Source of the DNA: an uncultured Nitrospirales bacterium
GTDB taxonomy: Bacteria; Nitrospirota; Nitrospiria; Nitrospirales; UBA8639
Assembly: GCA_958295805.1 (NCBI GenBank)
Contig: OY282373.1
Coordinates: 281,001 to 345,000 of the forward strand
Length of the DNA: 64,000 bases
Direction: 5' to 3'
The position numbers were made by a program, and so were the translations under genes. Below the pieces are notes generated by a model. That model was not told the DNA's origin and ran no database searches. It saw nothing but the letters and a program-made list of their open reading frames with translations. Every line of letters begins with the position of its first letter. Position 1 is the stretch's first letter. Positions 51,248 to 61,513 of the stretch are shown here, piece after piece.

Positions 51248-52900
51248 TCACCCCTTTTGGAAGTGGAGAATGCCCCAGGAGAGATGGCCGTTCGTCCCTC
51301 CATTGATCCAGTATTGCAGACCGGTCTTCATCCGTTCGATGTAGTCCTCGCTACAGACTTTCAGCAAATTCCATTGATTGGCGTGAACTTCTTCAAGGAC
51401 TCGTGCGTAATGGCGATGCAACTGTTCCGAGAGGTCAAAAATTTCAAGCTCTTTGAATCCCAAATCCAAGAGCATCTCTTTATAGAGCGCGACGGATCCC
51501 AGCGAGTCCAGGTGAATGCGATCCAGGATGGGTTGCAAGGCGTCCTTTGGGCATTGGTCGCTCTGCATCGGATCGGTAAAAATAAACTGTCCTCCCTGGG
51601 CGAGCACGCGTTTGACTTCTTTGAACACTTTCGCCCGGTCCCCACTGTGCAAAATGGCATCCTGTGACCACACCACGTCCACGCTCTCGTTCGGCGTAGG
51701 AATCTCTTCAAAATTTCCGTCAACCACGTTCACAACCAGAGAGTAATTGGATCTGGCGTTGAGTTCACGGTTTCTGGCGTTTTGCGTTTCGCTCAAATTC
51801 AAACAACTCACGTGGCAGCCGTAATGCTCAATCAGGTATCGGGCCGACCCGCCGTACCCCGAGCCGATATCCAGCACCCGCGTGGTGGGCCCAAGATTGT
51901 TGACCATTGAGGCCATTTTCATGACCGTTTTGCGGCTGGCGTCGAAAATCGTATCCGTATCGTGTTCATAAAGTCCGATGTGAATATCTTCCCCGCCCCA
52001 GACCGTGGCATAAAATCGATCGGCATCATTGCTGTTGTAATAGCTTCGGGCGGTTTCGACGGGCTGTGAATAATTGATCCCCACGGGAACCTTGATTGCC
52101 CGTTCTTCGTTCTTATAGAGCTTTTCAGCCACGTGGATAAAGAAATCCGGATCTTCGATTCGATGGGTCTCCTGGAAGTCCGCATAGGTTTTGACCTGCT
52201 GAAAGCCCACTTCTCCCATGAGTTTTCTGACGTAATCCTTCCGGAGGGGGAACATGTTCAGGTGATATTCCGAGTTGTCCGGGAATTGATACCGGAATCG
52301 GGCCAAGCCTTCATCCACGTATTCGGGCTCGGCGCGGACATTGTCCCCGCAGTAGTAATAGACGTGTTTTGAGGTGAATCCGTTATCCAGGATGCCGTCG
52401 TAATTCCGTTGATCCAGGATCAACACCCCGTCGTGGTGCAGAACCGAATAAAATTCAGCGAGAGCTTTCCGGCGGTCCTGTTCGGAAAACAGGTGCGTCA
52501 ACGAGTTCCCCAGGCAGATGACGGCGTCATATTGGGTGTGAATGTCTCGGCTCAGCCACCGCCAGTCAGCATGGAGGGTCTTCATGATAAAGCCGGCCCG
52601 TTTGGCGTTTTCAAAGGCCTGCACCAGCATTTCAGGGCTGCCGTCCGCACTGGTCACGTCGAATCCGGCTTTCAGGAGCCGAATCGAGTGGAATCCCGTT
52701 CCGGCCGCCACGTCCAGGACCCGTTGGACCCCACGTTCTTTGAGAATATTGATGAAAAAGTCTCCTTCGCTGGCAGCCCGTGCGTCCCAGTCGATGAGTT
52801 CATCCCACTTTCGGACAAAGCTATGGACGTATTCTCGTTTATATTGGTCGGTTTTGCGTTGGGCAATCGGATTATCACCGTACAACTGTTCTGTGCCCAT
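51248..52900 (-). CDS. Glycine/sarcosine and dimethylglycine N-methyltransferase fusion (betaine synthesis)
   Basis: Two SAM-methyltransferase domains in one 550-residue chain. The first (about 1-270) has VLDVAAGTGFHSIRLLKAGF and resembles glycine/sarcosine N-methyltransferase (ERKTDQYKREYV-type start, FVRKWDELIDWDARA). The second (about 275-550) has RSYYNSNDADRFYATVWGGE, VLDIGSGYGGSARYLIEHYG and the sarcosine/dimethylglycine-methyltransferase end. Together they convert glycine to the osmoprotectant betaine in three SAM-dependent steps. Fusion of the two is known in Actinopolyspora halophila. No SAM-recycling gene is adjacent. Confidence 0.93.
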   Translation of the reverse strand: MGTEQLYGDNPIAQRKTDQYKREYVHSFVRKWDELIDWDARAASEGDFFINILKERGVQRVLDVAAGTGFHSIRLLKAGFDVTSADGSPEMLVQAFENAKRAGFIMKTLHADWRWLSRDIHTQYDAVICLGNSLTHLFSEQDRRKALAEFYSVLHHDGVLILDQRNYDGILDNGFTSKHVYYYCGDNVRAEPEYVDEGLARFRYQFPDNSEYHLNMFPLRKDYVRKLMGEVGFQQVKTYADFQETHRIEDPDFFIHVAEKLYKNEERAIKVPVGINYSQPVETARSYYNSNDADRFYATVWGGEDIHIGLYEHDTDTIFDASRKTVMKMASMVNNLGPTTRVLDIGSGYGGSARYLIEHYGCHVSCLNLSETQNARNRELNARSNYSLVVNVVDGNFEEIPTPNESVDVVWSQDAILHSGDRAKVFKEVKRVLAQGGQFIFTDPMQSDQCPKDALQPILDRIHLDSLGSVALYKEMLLDLGFKELEIFDLSEQLHRHYARVLEEVHANQWNLLKVCSEDYIERMKTGLQYWINGGTNGHLSWGILHFQKG

Positions 52901-53107
52901 GGTGCACCTCCTCGGCTGTAGGGCTCACGGTACCATTCCCCGTGCGAATCAACCTTCCCGGTATGACGTCTGGTTGAATGAAAAGCAGGAAAGGATCACT
53001 GAGTTTTCCCGACTCTAACGATTTGGGCCTGCCTGAGCAACCTTTGGTCATGTAATTCTCCGGCGGATTCATCGCTGCGGTTTGGCCCCTCGCTCCCCTC
53101 ACCCCAG

Positions 53108-53205
53108 CCCCTCTCCCAGCGGGAGAGGGGTTAGGCGGTGTCTTCCCTCTCCCAGGGGGAAAGGGGTTGGCCGGTGTTTTCCCTCTCCCTCTGGGAGAGG
53201 GTGAG
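53108..53205. repeat. CCCTCTCCC-type inverted repeats between porin and betaine genes
   Basis: CCCCTCTCCC-AGC-GGGAGAGGGG (53108-53130) is a perfect ten-base stem with a three-base loop. Two degenerate copies of the unit follow to about 53205. They may terminate transcription from the porin gene (minus strand), or be mobile repeats. The remainder of 52901-53539 holds no gene that I can support. Confidence 0.6.
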
Positions 53206-53539
53206 AGCTTGCCCCGGACATGATCCGGGGGTGAGGGAAATTCTCAAACTGAGACACGACCAACCTTCAATCTGCCCGACGGACCCCGACTCAATGGCTC
53301 CCGATGTTTCCGTTGTGCGGTCAGGACGACGGCGTTGACGATGCGCTTTCAGGATTCAGGCCATCGAATGTTTTTGTAACTACTTGATTGTAAAGAATTT
53401 TTAGAGTGTGTGGGCAGAGATTCGGAGCAGAGAGGCCGGAATCAGAGAGCGGGATGAGATGGGGGGCGTCAGCCCCCGGCGACAGATCACTCTGTGCCGG
53501 GGGACCGCGGGTCAGATGCAGAGATGGCCGGAGCCGTTC

Positions 53540-55045
53540 CTAAAAATAATACCCGAAGTTGACATTAAAACGTTGTTTCATGTCGTCACGGCCACTGGCC
53601 CCGTTGGCCGCGCCGGTATCATAGATGTTCCCGAAGTTATTAGGGTAGCTGCCGACAAAGATGTTGCCGGTGGACAATACCCAATCGGTATAAATATACC
53701 ACCCTCCCTTGGCCCAGGCAGCCCCGAGGGTCAACAACGAATTGTCGTTGAAGGCATTTCCCGCGTTGGGGATTTTGTCTCCCATTGGCACATGGGCCAG
53801 TTTCATGATGGAACTCCACTCGATATACGGCGTAATACTTTCAGGCTGAATGCTGGACAACAGGCTCGGCCATATTGCCGGCACGTCCAGGCCGTTGTAC
53901 CGAAGATTGACCGCGGGAATCCATCCCCTGGATGCCGTCAGCCAGGCAAAGTTATATCCACCCATCGGAATAAGGTCTCCGGTCCCCCATGGCGTATTAT
54001 CCGTAATGTCATACTCGTAGTATGTCATTTGTGAGTAGAACGTGAAATCGCCGATAGGGTTCTTCGTGTGCGCGGAAAAGGCATAGTGCTTGCCGTCGTC
54101 ATCAACACCACGGGTAGCATTTCCCTTCCTTCCATCCAGCATTCCGTACTGAATTGACGCGCCGAACTCTCCGATGTCCTCCACCGCGTAGATCGCCCGC
54201 AGGTTGAATTGATGCTGTTCCTGATAACCGCAATTGCAAGGGATGGACGGAGTCCCTTTCTTATAAGGCTGGCCAACCTTTTTCATCTCACCAACAGCTT
54301 CGCCAGCGTATCTCGCCGTCCCGTCGGACTCTACCATATAGTCCCACTTGGCCACATCATAGTCGTATCGGATGGCGTCCCGGGTGGTGCCTCCTTCCCC
54401 ATTGGGTTGGGCTTGAAGGAAGTAGGCCAGATCAAGCGTCAGGTTATCGAAGGTATTTGTCCACCTGATGCCCGTGTCCCTGTCGTCGGACAGCCCGACG
54501 TAAAAATGCTGGTCATAAAACCAACTGCTGGAAATTCCATAGGGTCCCGGTCCGAAAGGCACGCGCACGATCCCGGCCTTGAGCGTGCCGGCGTCACCGA
54601 ACTCGTATCCCAGCCACGCCCTGGACAGGGAACCGTATCCGGGGTCTTTCACATACCACCACCATCGGTATTCGAAGGACCCGATCACGTTGTCATAGGT
54701 GAAATCAACGTTCCCGCGGAGGGTATCAAACATAACCGCTCCGAAATTTCTGCCTCGACGGTCGTTCGGTTGGTAATCACCATAGATATAGCTTGCCCGT
54801 ATGGCCCCCCCGATGTTCAATTCTCTTTTTTTGGAATCCACAGGTTCAGCTTTTTGGGGCTCCGGCTCCACTCCCGTCTCCGTCGTGGCAAGTTCTTTTC
54901 GAGCCTCTGCCAGCTCTTTTTCCAATGCCTCAATGCGTTGTTGAATCTCCGACGCCGTATCAGCCAGAGCCGAAGGAGCAAAGAGTACGACGGCCATGCT
55001 CGCGGTCAGAATGGTCAGTTCTAGAGTCCTTCGATTCACAATCAT
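53540..55045 (-). CDS. Outer-membrane porin with N-terminal coiled coil
   Basis: The 501-residue protein has a signal peptide (ILTASMAVVLFAPSALADTA), a coiled-coil segment (EIQQRIEALEKELAEARKEL) and then a beta-barrel with alternating aromatic strands. It ends RFNVNFGYYF, with the C-terminal aromatic typical of barrel insertion. The overall type is like phosphate-selective or trimeric carbohydrate porins with an N-terminal stalk. The substrate is unknown. Its 5' side faces the 17-copy tandem repeat, so that array lies in or near its promoter. Confidence 0.87.
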   Translation of the reverse strand: MIVNRRTLELTILTASMAVVLFAPSALADTASEIQQRIEALEKELAEARKELATTETGVEPEPQKAEPVDSKKRELNIGGAIRASYIYGDYQPNDRRGRNFGAVMFDTLRGNVDFTYDNVIGSFEYRWWWYVKDPGYGSLSRAWLGYEFGDAGTLKAGIVRVPFGPGPYGISSSWFYDQHFYVGLSDDRDTGIRWTNTFDNLTLDLAYFLQAQPNGEGGTTRDAIRYDYDVAKWDYMVESDGTARYAGEAVGEMKKVGQPYKKGTPSIPCNCGYQEQHQFNLRAIYAVEDIGEFGASIQYGMLDGRKGNATRGVDDDGKHYAFSAHTKNPIGDFTFYSQMTYYEYDITDNTPWGTGDLIPMGGYNFAWLTASRGWIPAVNLRYNGLDVPAIWPSLLSSIQPESITPYIEWSSIMKLAHVPMGDKIPNAGNAFNDNSLLTLGAAWAKGGWYIYTDWVLSTGNIFVGSYPNNFGNIYDTGAANGASGRDDMKQRFNVNFGYYF

Positions 55046-55093
55046 TGCTTTGCTCCTTCTAAGAGTAAAGATGAATCACTTTCAATGACCATA

Positions 55094-55331
55094 AGTCAAT
55101 GACGAAAAGTCAATGACGAAAAGTCAATGACGAAAAGTCAATGACGAAAAGTCAATGACGAAAAGTCAATGACGAAAAGTCAATGACGAAAAGTCAATGA
55201 CGAAAAGTCAATGACGAAAAGTCAATGACGAAAAGTCAATGACGAAAAGTCAATGACGAAAAGTCAATGACGAAAAGTCAATGACGAAAAGTCAATGACG
55301 AAAAGTCAATGACGAAAAGTCAATGACGAAA
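55094..55331. repeat. 17 perfect copies of a 14-bp tandem repeat
   Basis: The unit AGTCAATGACGAAA repeats 17 times without a mismatch over 238 bases. Each unit contains GTCAATGAC, a palindrome of two GTCA/TGAC half-sites around one base. The array starts 48 bases beyond the porin ATG and ends 302 bases before the potA-like ATG, so it occupies the divergent promoter region. No short spacers separate the units, so it is not a CRISPR array. It could be a binding-site array or a copy-number-variable switch. Confidence 0.97.
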
Positions 55332-55633
55332 AAGTCCAACTTCAATATCATATTTATCTCATTTAGTAAAGTCATCCCTGAATTTTTCTTTGATTATCAG
55401 AGTGGCCACTGAGGAGACGTGGGATTGGAAAATGCAGGGGAAGAGCTTGGTAGGGCGGGCAAGCGGGGACGTTCGGCAGCGGTCTCCAGTGGATGTTGTC
55501 CTCAATCCGGCACAAGGGAAGTTGACACGATTCCTTCGCTGTGTCATTTATAGTCGTGGCGAGAAGAGATTCGCTCCCCCCTTGATCCCTCTCAACCTAT
55601 GACGGGACAAGGGGCTTGGGAAGGTGGAGAACG
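55332..55633. other. Leader between tandem repeat and ABC operon
   Basis: The first 70 bases are AT-rich and could hold a promoter for the ABC operon; no confident -35/-10 pair is assigned. A weak open frame at 55390-55602 has no family-like features and is not called. A GGTGGAG ribosome site lies at 55624-55630. Confidence 0.3.
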
Positions 55634-56722
55634 ATGAACGCTCATGATCCTCTGGTTCGCTTCGTCAATATCCAAAAGAGCTATGATGGGGAGACGCTTA
55701 TTGTCAAGGACCTCAATCTGAGCGTCGCAAAGGGTGAATTTCTGACCATGCTCGGACCATCAGGGTCCGGTAAAACGACGTGTCTGATGATGCTGGCTGG
55801 TTTCGAACCGGCCACCCACGGTGAGATCTATTTGGAGGATCAGCCGATTAATCGGGTGCCGCCGCACAAACGCGGCATCGGCATGGTGTTCCAGAACTAT
55901 GCGTTGTTCCCCCACATGACCGTTGCAGAAAATCTCGCCTTTCCCCTGGACGTGCGGGGCATGAGCAAGTCGGAAAAGATGCAACGGGTCAAGCGCGCCC
56001 TGGATATGGTGCAACTGGGGGAGTTCGGTGACCGGCGGCCGGTGCAGCTCTCCGGCGGCCAGCAACAGCGCGTGGCGGTGGCGCGGTCCCTGGTCTTCGA
56101 TCCCGCTCTGGTGTTGATGGACGAGCCCTTGGGAGCCCTTGACAAGAATCTGCGCGAACAGATGCAATATGAAATCAAGTCCATTCACGAAAATCTCGGG
56201 ATCACGGTGGTCTACGTCACCCACGACCAGAGTGAAGCCTTGACGTTGTCCAACCGCATCGCGGTGTTCGACGACGGCGTCATTCAGCAGTGCGCCCCGC
56301 CGGACATGCTGTACGAAGAACCCGAAAATGCGTTCGTCGCCAACTTTATCGGTGAAAACAATCGACTGATGGGCACCGTGGCCGAAGACAACGGCAACAC
56401 CGTCAAGGTGAACGTCAACAACGGCCACGTCGTTGAGGCGAAAAAGGTCAAGGTGGAGGGGGTCGGCTCGCCGTCCACGTTGTCGTTGCGACCGGAGCGC
56501 GTGGTCGTGGCTCCCGAGCCGGCCAGCTTGCCGAACATCTTCCTGGCGAAGACCGAAGAGTTGATCTATCTGGGCGATCATATCCGTACAAGGTTTTCTG
56601 TGTGCGGAACGGATGATTTTGTCGTCAAGATTCCGAATTCTTCCGTCCACGTTTGTCTCTCTGAGGGAGACGAAGTGAACGTCGGGTGGAAGGTAGAAGA
56701 TTGTCGGGCGTTGGATGCGTGA
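55634..56722 (+). CDS. potA: ABC transporter ATP-binding protein, PotA type
   Basis: Walker [12 protein letters not shown]-loop [12 protein letters not shown], signature [15 protein letters not shown], Walker [12 protein letters not shown] and the switch His in [10 protein letters not shown] are all present. A C-terminal TOBE domain (about 280-360) places it with spermidine/putrescine or iron-type importers. The ATG at 55634 follows GGTGGAG. It heads a four-gene operon with substrate-binding and two permease genes. The potA symbol is by class; the ligand is not proven. Confidence 0.9.
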   Translation: MNAHDPLVRFVNIQKSYDGETLIVKDLNLSVAKGEFLTMLGPSGSGKTTCLMMLAGFEPATHGEIYLEDQPINRVPPHKRGIGMVFQNYALFPHMTVAENLAFPLDVRGMSKSEKMQRVKRALDMVQLGEFGDRRPVQLSGGQQQRVAVARSLVFDPALVLMDEPLGALDKNLREQMQYEIKSIHENLGITVVYVTHDQSEALTLSNRIAVFDDGVIQQCAPPDMLYEEPENAFVANFIGENNRLMGTVAEDNGNTVKVNVNNGHVVEAKKVKVEGVGSPSTLSLRPERVVVAPEPASLPNIFLAKTEELIYLGDHIRTRFSVCGTDDFVVKIPNSSVHVCLSEGDEVNVGWKVEDCRALDA

Positions 56723-56796
56723 CCCTGCCCGGCTGTTCATTCGCAGATCGTGCGAATGCACGTGGAACAACTAACTTTGTGGGAAAAGGAGAAAAG

Positions 56797-57882
56797 ATGA
56801 TGCACAATTATTTACGCAACGCCTTCTTATGCGCCGCCGTTGTCGTGGGAACGTTGGGCACCGCTCAAGCCGAGGTCAACATGGTGACGTGGGGAGGTGC
56901 CTACGCCGTGTCGCAACAGAAGGCCTACGGCGACACGTGGAAGGGAGACAAGATCAATTGGATCAACTACAACGGCGGTCTCGGCGAGATTCGCACACAG
57001 GTTGAATCCGGCGCCGTGACGTGGGACGTCGTTGACGTGCTGCCCGATCAAGCCCGCACGGGTTGTGATGAAGGCTTATTCGAGCCGCTTGATCGCGGCA
57101 TGTTCGTTCCCGCCCCGGACGGGACGCCGATGGATCAAGACACCATGAGGGCGTTGCCGAACGACTGCGTGGTGCCGAATATCTTCTGGTCGTACCTCGC
57201 GTTCTATGAGGAAGGAACGTTCAAGGGCGAGCAACCGTCAACCATTGCGGATTTCTTCGACGTGAAGAAGTTCCCGGGCAAACGCGGCATTCATACCTGG
57301 CCCAATGCGTTGATTGAAATGGCGCTGTTGGCCGACGGCGTTCCCGTTGACCAGATTTATGAAGTCATGAGCACCGAGAAAGGCATTGATCGCGCGTTTG
57401 CCAAACTGGATCAGATTAAGGAGCACGCAGTGTTCTGGTCGTCCGGCTCGAAACCCATCGAACTCGTCAAGAGCGGCGAAACGTCGATGTCCTTGGCCTA
57501 CAACGGCCGGGTCGGTGCCGCGATCCTGAGCCAAGGCGAAAAGTTGGTGCCGATCTGGGATGGACAGGTGCTGGAAGAACAATGGTTTACGCTGATGAAA
57601 GGAGCCCCGAATGCCGAGGCGGCCAAGAAGTTCCTCGTCCATATCTCTGCTCCCCAACAGCAGGCCGGCCAAGCCAAGTGGATCAACTATGGCCCGATGC
57701 GGAAGTCCGCCATGGAGATTATCAAAGCCAATGAGCCATGGCATAACACCGGCGTCAACGTCATGCCCCACATGCCGAATCGGGACGACGTTCTGGCGAC
57801 CTCCATTTTCTCCAACGCGGCTTGGTGGGCCGACTACGGTGGAGAGCTCAAAGAACGCTATACGGCATGGATGAGCCAATAA
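56797..57882 (+). CDS. ABC transporter substrate-binding protein, PotD/PotF type
   Basis: A signal peptide (LRNAFLCAAVVVGTLGTAQA) precedes a family-1 solute-binding protein: VNMVTWGGAYAVSQQKAYGD, then WDVVDVLPDQARTGCDEGLF, and TLMKGAPNAEAAKKFLVHIS. The ATG at 56797 has a clear AAGGAG site. The closest class is spermidine/putrescine-binding-like, but ligand residues were not checked, and betaine or another organic cation cannot be ruled out. Confidence 0.88.
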   Translation: MMHNYLRNAFLCAAVVVGTLGTAQAEVNMVTWGGAYAVSQQKAYGDTWKGDKINWINYNGGLGEIRTQVESGAVTWDVVDVLPDQARTGCDEGLFEPLDRGMFVPAPDGTPMDQDTMRALPNDCVVPNIFWSYLAFYEEGTFKGEQPSTIADFFDVKKFPGKRGIHTWPNALIEMALLADGVPVDQIYEVMSTEKGIDRAFAKLDQIKEHAVFWSSGSKPIELVKSGETSMSLAYNGRVGAAILSQGEKLVPIWDGQVLEEQWFTLMKGAPNAEAAKKFLVHISAPQQQAGQAKWINYGPMRKSAMEIIKANEPWHNTGVNVMPHMPNRDDVLATSIFSNAAWWADYGGELKERYTAWMSQ

Positions 57883-57971
57883 TCCGATAACCTGAACGGC
57901 TGATGGCGGGGCTGGTTTTCACAGACCAGTCCCGCCTTCCACCTTCGCCGTTCCTCAATAACGTTTCAACG

Positions 57972-59234
57972 ATGCCCACGGCTTCCGCCAACCCCGCCGG
58001 TCCCATCCTGACCGTTGACGGGACCCCCTTGAAAACCAGCCTGGAGCGTTCCCTGAAGCTCAGCAAACTCCGGGCCGTCGGGCTGGTCTTTCCACCTCTG
58101 GTGTTTCTGATTTTCCTCTTTGTCATTCCCATCGGGAGTTTGTTGACGCGCAGCGTTGACGATAGTTTGAGCAATAAGGTGTTGCCGAGGACCCTGGCGG
58201 CATTCGAGCGGTGGGATAAGACTTCGGAACCCGATGAGGCCATGTTCGAGGCCCTCTATCTGGACATGAAGGCGGCGGAAAAGCTTGATCTCAGCAAACT
58301 CGGCACCCGCATGAATTACGAAAAATCCGGATGGCGCAGCCTGGTCAAAATTACGACGCGTGGGTTGAAACGCATTGAAGGGCCGCCGTACAAGCCGGCG
58401 ATGCTGAAGCTCAACAAGCGATGGGGAGATATCGCGTTCTGGCAATCGCTCGGCGCGATGAAAGACCCTGTCACCTTTGGATATTACCTGAACGCCGTCG
58501 ATCTCAAATATGATGGAAACAAGAACGTCATGCGGGTCAACAAACACCGCAGGATTTATCAGTTACTGTGGTGGCGCACGCTCCTGGTGAGCACGATTGT
58601 CACCATCGGGTGTCTTATCCTGGCCTATCCGGTGGCCCACCTGTTGGCGACCCTGCCGCTTCGGATATCCAACCTGTTGATGATCTGCGTGCTGATGCCG
58701 TTCTGGACGTCGCTGCTGGTGCGTATCGTGGCCTGGATGATCATGCTGCAACAGAACGGGGTCATCAATGATTCGCTGGTGTCCCTGGGTCTTCTCCACG
58801 ACGACAACCGGTTGGAGATGATGTACAACTTCACCGGCACGGTCATCGTCATGATTCAGATTCTCCTGCCGTTCATGATTCTGCCGATTTACAGCGTGAT
58901 GAAAACCATTCCGCCGAGCTACATGAAGGCGGCTCAGAATCTGGGCGCCACGCCGGCTCTGGCTTTTCTCAAGGTTTATCTGCCGCAAACGATTCCCGGC
59001 GTCGGGGCGGGATGTATTCTGGTGTTCATTGTCGCCATCGGGTACTACATCACGCCCGAACTGGTCGGCGGCAAAGACGGGCGATTAATCGGCAACCTCA
59101 TCGCCCATCACATGCAGCACTCACTGAACTGGGGGCTGGCTGCGGCCATGGGGGCGACCCTGTTGGCCGCGATCCTTATCCTGTATTGGGTCTATGATAA
59201 GTTGATCGGCGTCGATAACATGAAGATGGGTTGA
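57972..59234 (+). CDS. ABC transporter permease, PotB type
   Basis: Six hydrophobic segments with the EAA-type loop YMKAAQNLGATPALAFLKVY followed by LPQTIPG. A large soluble insert (about 60-190) lies between the first helix and the rest, longer than in E. coli PotB. The ATG at 57972 (MPTASANPAG) is preferred to the ATG at 57903. It lies 4 bases before the second permease start. Confidence 0.88.
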   Translation: MPTASANPAGPILTVDGTPLKTSLERSLKLSKLRAVGLVFPPLVFLIFLFVIPIGSLLTRSVDDSLSNKVLPRTLAAFERWDKTSEPDEAMFEALYLDMKAAEKLDLSKLGTRMNYEKSGWRSLVKITTRGLKRIEGPPYKPAMLKLNKRWGDIAFWQSLGAMKDPVTFGYYLNAVDLKYDGNKNVMRVNKHRRIYQLLWWRTLLVSTIVTIGCLILAYPVAHLLATLPLRISNLLMICVLMPFWTSLLVRIVAWMIMLQQNGVINDSLVSLGLLHDDNRLEMMYNFTGTVIVMIQILLPFMILPIYSVMKTIPPSYMKAAQNLGATPALAFLKVYLPQTIPGVGAGCILVFIVAIGYYITPELVGGKDGRLIGNLIAHHMQHSLNWGLAAAMGATLLAAILILYWVYDKLIGVDNMKMG

Positions 59235-59237
59235 CAC

Positions 59238-60128
59238 GTGGGACTTCCGGTCTATGCCACCCCCGGCCAGCGAATCTGGCACTACTCCTACTTGGCGTTC
59301 TGTGCGCTGGTGCTGTTTTTTCTGGTTTCACCGTTGATCGTTGTCATTCCGCTGTCGTTCAATGCGTCGCCCTTTTTGCACTTTACTCAGGACATGCTGG
59401 CGCTTGACCCGAAAGGGTACTCCACGCTCTGGTATAAATCCCTGTTCGGCATGTGCGACGCGGAAGAGGCTTCGCTGTGGACTTCGTGTACGGACAAGTG
59501 GAAAGTGGGGACCATCAACAGTTTCATTATCGCCATCGCAGCGACGGGACTCGCCACCACGCTTGGAACGCTCGCGGCCCTGGGCTTGAGTCGGGAGCAC
59601 GTGCCCTTTCGTCGAACCATCATGGCCGTGATGATTTCCCCGCTTATCGTGCCGTTCGTCATCACGGCGTCGGGCATGTTCTTTTTCTTCGCCAAGGTCA
59701 ATCTGGTCTCGACGATGTCCGGAATCGTGTTGGCCCATACGATTCTGGGGCTTCCGTTCGTCGTGATTACCGTGACCTCGACGCTGGTCGGGTTCGACAA
59801 TAACCTGATGAAGGCGGCGGCAAACCTTGGCGGAACCCCATTCTATAATTTTTTCAAGATCCAAATGCCTCTGATTGCGCCGGGCGTCATCTCCGGAGCC
59901 TTGTTTGCGTTTATCACCTCATTCGACGAGGTCGTGATTGTCCTGTTCGTCGGTGGACCCGATCAATATACGCTGCCGCGACAGATGTGGTCAGGGCTGC
60001 GTGAAGAAATCAGTCCGACGATTCTTGCCGCGGCCACGATTCTCGTGTTGTTGTCGATCGTGTTATTGACGACGCTCGAGTTGTTGCGCCGACGCAACGA
60101 ACGCCTGCGCGGCATCTCGCCGGCGTAG
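59238..60128 (+). CDS. ABC transporter permease, PotC type
   Basis: The 296-residue protein starts at a GTG three bases after the previous stop. Hydrophobic segments surround the loop LMKAAANLGGTPFYNFFKIQ followed by MPLIAPG, the permease EAA motif. The first periplasmic loop is extended (MCDAEEASLWTSCTDKWKVG). It is the last gene of the four-gene importer operon. Confidence 0.9.
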   Translation: MGLPVYATPGQRIWHYSYLAFCALVLFFLVSPLIVVIPLSFNASPFLHFTQDMLALDPKGYSTLWYKSLFGMCDAEEASLWTSCTDKWKVGTINSFIIAIAATGLATTLGTLAALGLSREHVPFRRTIMAVMISPLIVPFVITASGMFFFFAKVNLVSTMSGIVLAHTILGLPFVVITVTSTLVGFDNNLMKAAANLGGTPFYNFFKIQMPLIAPGVISGALFAFITSFDEVVIVLFVGGPDQYTLPRQMWSGLREEISPTILAAATILVLLSIVLLTTLELLRRRNERLRGISPA

Positions 60129-60389
60129 TGTGTCGTGCATCCATTCGCCCCCGTCATCGGTTCCCGAGACCTGTGCAAACACTGACATTTGGCAAAGGTC
60201 TCTCTCCGCGTCAGCGATTTCATTGACCCTCAAAAAATCGCTGTGGTAAGTTGCCACGGCGATGCGTTGTGAACGTGTGCCGGCGTTCTGAGAGAGGGCG
60301 GAACACGTTGCTTGACGATGTGCCGATGGGGAATCGTGGCGGTCTTCCGTCGTGCTCGGGTTCGACGTTCCAAAGAGGAGAAACGGCCC

Positions 60390-61487
60390 ATGGCCGATGT
60401 CGTGATGGAGCACATTGCGGCCTTGAAAGACGAGGATTGGGGTATTCGGGAGGATGCGGCCATGGCGCTCGGGGAATCGCGGGACCCCAGGGGCGTGCGT
60501 CCCTTGATTGAAGCGTTACGCGATTCAGATCGAGCCGTGAAAACGACGGCCGCTAATGCGTTGACCGCGATTGGAGACCCGGCCGTGGAGGAGGTAGGCC
60601 GGTGTTTGCAGGACCCTGATCTGTCGGTGCAGGAGGCTGCGGCTTCCATTTTGTCGATGATCGGCGATGAGCGCGTCATTGAACCGCTCCATTCGGCGCT
60701 TCTGAATCAAGATTGGGTCGTCCGCATGCACGCCGCGCGCGCGGTCGCACGATTGGCTGACCCGCGTTCCGTCGAGACCCTGATACTTCTTTTGCACGAT
60801 AACGTTCCAGCGGTTCGTGATGAGGCCATTGCAGCCCTTCGGGCCATTGGTGAACTGGCTTCAGGGCCGTTGGTGGAGGCGCTGAAGCATCAAGATTGGC
60901 GGATACGCCTGCGAGCCACGGAAGCGTTGTGTGTCGTGAAGTCCCAAACGGCCATCATGCCGTTGGTGAAGCTGTTGAAACATGACCACGATACGGCCGT
61001 GCGGCAGGAGGCCGCGCGCGCACTGGGCAATATTGGCGACCCCGTGGCCGTTGACGCGCTCTTGGAGGTCGTGAAAGATCCCCTGCTTCAGGTGCGCGCC
61101 ATAGAGGCGTTAGGGAAAATCGGGGACCGTCGGGTTCTCCCTTTTCTGTTTCAGTTGATCGGCGAGTTGAAGACCGGTGACTATCGAGATCGTACCCCGG
61201 CCTGTGAGGATAATCGGTATGAACAGGAATTGGTCGGTGTGGAGGAGGCCATTCGGGCGCTGGCACGCATTCAGGACGATGAGGCCGTTCCCGTGTTGAT
61301 CAAGGCTCTGCAAAGTACGCTCATCCGAAAGGAAGCCGGTGACGCCTTGATCCAATTCGGGCAAAAGGCCGTGGCACCCCTGGTCAGTCAACTGAAACAC
61401 GAACAGGATGAAAACATTCGCTACCACGTCACGGACACGTTACAACAATTGGGCTGGAACCCCAACCGGGTTCGTTTCCAGCCCTAG
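60390..61487 (+). CDS. HEAT-repeat protein 2
   Basis: The 365-residue product from the ATG at 60390 (AGAGGAG site) has about nine HEAT repeats such as IREDAAMALGESRDPRGVRP and VRQEAARALGNIGDPVAVDA. The last unit ends QQLGWNPNRVRF, similar to the ends of the neighbouring HEAT genes (SLGWTP, DKLGWDLP). It starts the run of four HEAT genes that continues to the window edge. The 260 bases between the ABC operon and this gene hold no other feature. Confidence 0.87.
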   Translation: MADVVMEHIAALKDEDWGIREDAAMALGESRDPRGVRPLIEALRDSDRAVKTTAANALTAIGDPAVEEVGRCLQDPDLSVQEAAASILSMIGDERVIEPLHSALLNQDWVVRMHAARAVARLADPRSVETLILLLHDNVPAVRDEAIAALRAIGELASGPLVEALKHQDWRIRLRATEALCVVKSQTAIMPLVKLLKHDHDTAVRQEAARALGNIGDPVAVDALLEVVKDPLLQVRAIEALGKIGDRRVLPFLFQLIGELKTGDYRDRTPACEDNRYEQELVGVEEAIRALARIQDDEAVPVLIKALQSTLIRKEAGDALIQFGQKAVAPLVSQLKHEQDENIRYHVTDTLQQLGWNPNRVRFQP

Positions 61488-61513
61488 AAAGCCGTCAGGA
61501 AGGCCGCGTTGCC

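Noticed and set aside
55094-55331. Possible CRISPR array
   Set aside because: Units are 14 bases in direct contact, with no spacers and no cas genes.
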